Shown here: in pieces, positions 62,432 through 64,000 of the stretch
How the letters are laid out: every line of letters starts with the position of its first letter
Numbering within the stretch: position 1 is the first letter of the stretch
Source of the DNA: Paenibacillus spongiae
Lineage (GTDB): Bacteria; Bacillota; Bacilli; Paenibacillales; Paenibacillaceae
DNA: 64,000 bases
Direction of reading: 5' to 3'
NCBI RefSeq assembly: GCF_024734895.1
Contig: NZ_CP091430.1
Span: forward strand, 1,404,001 to 1,468,000
The notes under the pieces: model-generated
What the model was told of the DNA's origin: nothing
The model's database searches: none
What the model saw: the letters and a program-made list of their open reading frames with translations, nothing else
Translations under genes and position numbers: made by a program

Positions 62432-63511
62432 ATGGCAGACGTAAAAAAAATCGCAGTCATCGCGGGCGACGGAATCGGCCCGGAAGTAGTAGGCGAAGCG
62501 CTTAAAGTCATGAAGAAAACGGAGGAGCTGTTCGGGTACCAGTTCGAAATCGAGCACGGCTTGTTCGGCGGGATCGCCATCGACGAGAAAGGCACGCCGC
62601 TTCCGCAGGAAACGCTCGACATCTGTAAGAAAGCCGACGCCGTCCTGCTTGGAGCCGTAGGCGGTCCGAAGTGGGACAACAATTCGAAGGAGCTGCGTCC
62701 GGAGACGGGGCTGCTCGGGATCCGCAAGGCGCTCGGACTATTCTCCAACATCCGTCCTGCGAACGTATTCGATTGCTTGAAGGAAGCTTCCACTCTGAAG
62801 CCTGAAGTACTGGAAGGAACGGATCTGATCGTCGTGCGCGAGCTGACGGGCGGCATCTACTTCGGCGAGAAATTCCGCCGCGAGGGAGCAAACGGTCAAG
62901 AAGCGGTCGATACCTGCGTATACAATGTAACGGAAGTGGAGCGCATTGTGCGTCAAGCGTTCGAAATCGCCCAAACCCGCCGCAAGAAGCTGGCTTCGGT
63001 CGATAAAGCGAATGTCCTCGAGACGTCCCGTCTGTGGCGCGAAGTGGTTAACCGGATCGCTCCGGAATATCCGGATGTCGAGCTCGAGCATGTGCTTGTC
63101 GACAACTGCGCGATGCAGCTGCTTCGCCGTCCTTCCAGCTTCGATGTCATCGTAACGGAAAATATGTTCGGCGACATTCTGAGCGACGAAGCCGCAATGC
63201 TGACAGGCTCGATCGGCATGCTCTCCTCGGCTTCCCTCGGAGAAGGAAGCTTCGGCCTGTACGAGCCGGTTCACGGCTCGGCGCCTGACATTGCCGGACA
63301 AGGCATCTCCAATCCGATCGCTACGATTCTTTCCGTTGCGCTTATGTTCCGCCTGACGTTCGGCTACCATGAAGCGGCGCAGTTGATTGAAGATGCGGTG
63401 AAGAATGTTCTGGATGCCGGACACCGCACAACCGATATCGCGGTTGACAAGAGCAAGGCAATCGGCACCGAGGCAATGGGCGATTTGATCATTGCAGCGA
63501 TGAACAAATAA
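62432..63511 (+). CDS. leuB: 3-isopropylmalate dehydrogenase
   Basis: A 359-residue NAD-dependent enzyme of leucine synthesis. ATG 62432 with AAGGAG about 12 bases before; an in-frame ATG at 62393 extends it without homology. Motifs [46 protein letters not shown], then [20 protein letters not shown] and [20 protein letters not shown]. It acts after LeuA and LeuCD; leuC and leuD are not in the window. Separated from leuA by 4.4 kb of unrelated genes. Confidence 0.96.
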   Translation: MADVKKIAVIAGDGIGPEVVGEALKVMKKTEELFGYQFEIEHGLFGGIAIDEKGTPLPQETLDICKKADAVLLGAVGGPKWDNNSKELRPETGLLGIRKALGLFSNIRPANVFDCLKEASTLKPEVLEGTDLIVVRELTGGIYFGEKFRREGANGQEAVDTCVYNVTEVERIVRQAFEIAQTRRKKLASVDKANVLETSRLWREVVNRIAPEYPDVELEHVLVDNCAMQLLRRPSSFDVIVTENMFGDILSDEAAMLTGSIGMLSSASLGEGSFGLYEPVHGSAPDIAGQGISNPIATILSVALMFRLTFGYHEAAQLIEDAVKNVLDAGHRTTDIAVDKSKAIGTEAMGDLIIAAMNK

Positions 63512-63518
63512 TAATTTA

Positions 63519-63533
63519 TAGTAATTATTATAA
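63519..63533. promoter_or_regulatory. PerR-box-like site upstream of peroxiredoxin
   Basis: TAGTAATTATTATAA matches the PerR-box consensus TTATAATTATTATAA at 13 of 15 positions and lies just before a possible -35 (TTGACT at 63550). PerR represses peroxide-defence genes in Bacilli, and the next gene is one. Confidence 0.65.
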
Positions 63534-63650
63534 AATAATAATTTCAATATTGACTAAGCTACAATGTAATGTTACGATTTCTAATGAAGTCACTTAGTGA
63601 CACTGACCTATCTAAATATGAACGCGAAAGCGTCAAGGAGGTATTCTCGA

Positions 63651-64000
63651 ATGGCAGAACGTTTGGTAGGCCGTCCGGCTCCAGATTTCAACATGGAAAC
63701 GGCAACGGGCAATGGACAAGATTTCGGCACGGCTTCTCTTTCGGATTACAAAGGCAAATGGCTCGTACTTTTCTTCTATCCACTTGACTTTACTTTCGTA
63801 TGCCCAACTGAAATTACGGCGCTTAGCGAAGCAGCCGGCGAATTCAGCAAGCTGGGTACTGAAATTCTTGGTGTCAGCGTTGACAGCAAGCACAGCCACC
63901 GCGCTTGGATCAATACACCAGTAAATGATAATGGCCTTGGCCAATTGAACTTCCCGCTTGCCGCTGACATCACGAAGAGCGTCGCTCGTGATTACGGCGT
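63651..64000 (+). CDS. 2-Cys peroxiredoxin (AhpC/Prx1 type), 5' part
   Basis: The first 116 codons of a peroxiredoxin, cut by the window end. The peroxidatic Cys51 is in [20 protein letters not shown]; thioredoxin-fold features follow ([36 protein letters not shown]). The resolving Cys would be beyond the edge. It reduces peroxides using thioredoxin or AhpF-like donors. ATG 63651 after AAGGAGG; the PerR-like box at 63519 suggests peroxide induction. Confidence 0.95.
   Translation, partial: MAERLVGRPAPDFNMETATGNGQDFGTASLSDYKGKWLVLFFYPLDFTFVCPTEITALSEAAGEFSKLGTEILGVSVDSKHSHRAWINTPVNDNGLGQLNFPLAADITKSVARDYG

Overview
The window reads as chromosome of a spore-forming Firmicute of the Paenibacillaceae type. 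Evidence: strong GGAGG ribosome sites with many TTG/GTG starts, a Leu-type T-box in front of ilvB, an infC-rpmI-rplT operon with an L20-type attenuator and an AUU start on infC, ytqA/ytqB, fsa, csaA and DUF5696/Yip1/NHL proteins next to sugar ABC transporters. The genus is an inference; there is no rRNA or tRNA gene in the window.

Layout. 1-760: the 3' end of a sulfate-type binding protein, then decayed coding sequence. 987-16929: one long same-strand locus with an OmpR-type two-component system, a sugar-ABC ATPase, a 990-residue binding protein fused to two sugar-binding-like modules, two permeases, a secreted NHL/TPR protein, a Yip1 membrane protein, a DUF5696 protein, a second permease pair and a second binding lipoprotein. 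An RR-type direct-repeat promoter lies between the kinase and the ATPase. This is the best candidate for an undescribed system: a signal-regulated, double ABC importer with its own surface proteins. 16930-18111: decayed duplicate of the second binding-protein gene with an inserted element. 18112-30392: mixed housekeeping and accessory genes (Gfo/Idh oxidoreductase, LysR/YeiH divergent pair, HAD phosphatase, aldo/keto reductase, CtpB-type protease, M14 carboxypeptidase, ArsR-like regulator, transaldolase-like fsa, MBL hydrolase), with a tandem hairpin-repeat array and a tspO remnant. 30484-45451 is largely minus strand: csaA, a frameshifted gene, pirin, TrkH, an M29 aminopeptidase, an RluA synthase, manA, a VOC protein and ytqBA, with plus-strand genes for an S1C protease, a B12-binding radical SAM protein, an aldo/keto reductase and a VOC protein between them. 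45812-52269: trmB, PAP2, a glycosyltransferase, infC-rpmI-rplT and small proteins. 52449-63511: branched-chain amino acid genes ilvB-ilvN-ilvC-leuA behind a T-box, then a kinase/regulator/DUF2339 block, then leuB. The window ends inside a 2-Cys peroxiredoxin with a PerR-like box upstream.

How genes work together. In the first locus the kinase/regulator pair probably controls the downstream transporter through the repeats at 3060-3081; the single ATPase probably energises both permease pairs; the surface proteins probably bind and may process a glycan. In the last region the T-box couples ilv-leu transcription to uncharged tRNA, most likely tRNA-Leu. Intergenic repeats are notable: a long-hairpin element in two copies (22541 and 40505), four 46-bp hairpin units (28918) and three 66-bp direct repeats (31334).
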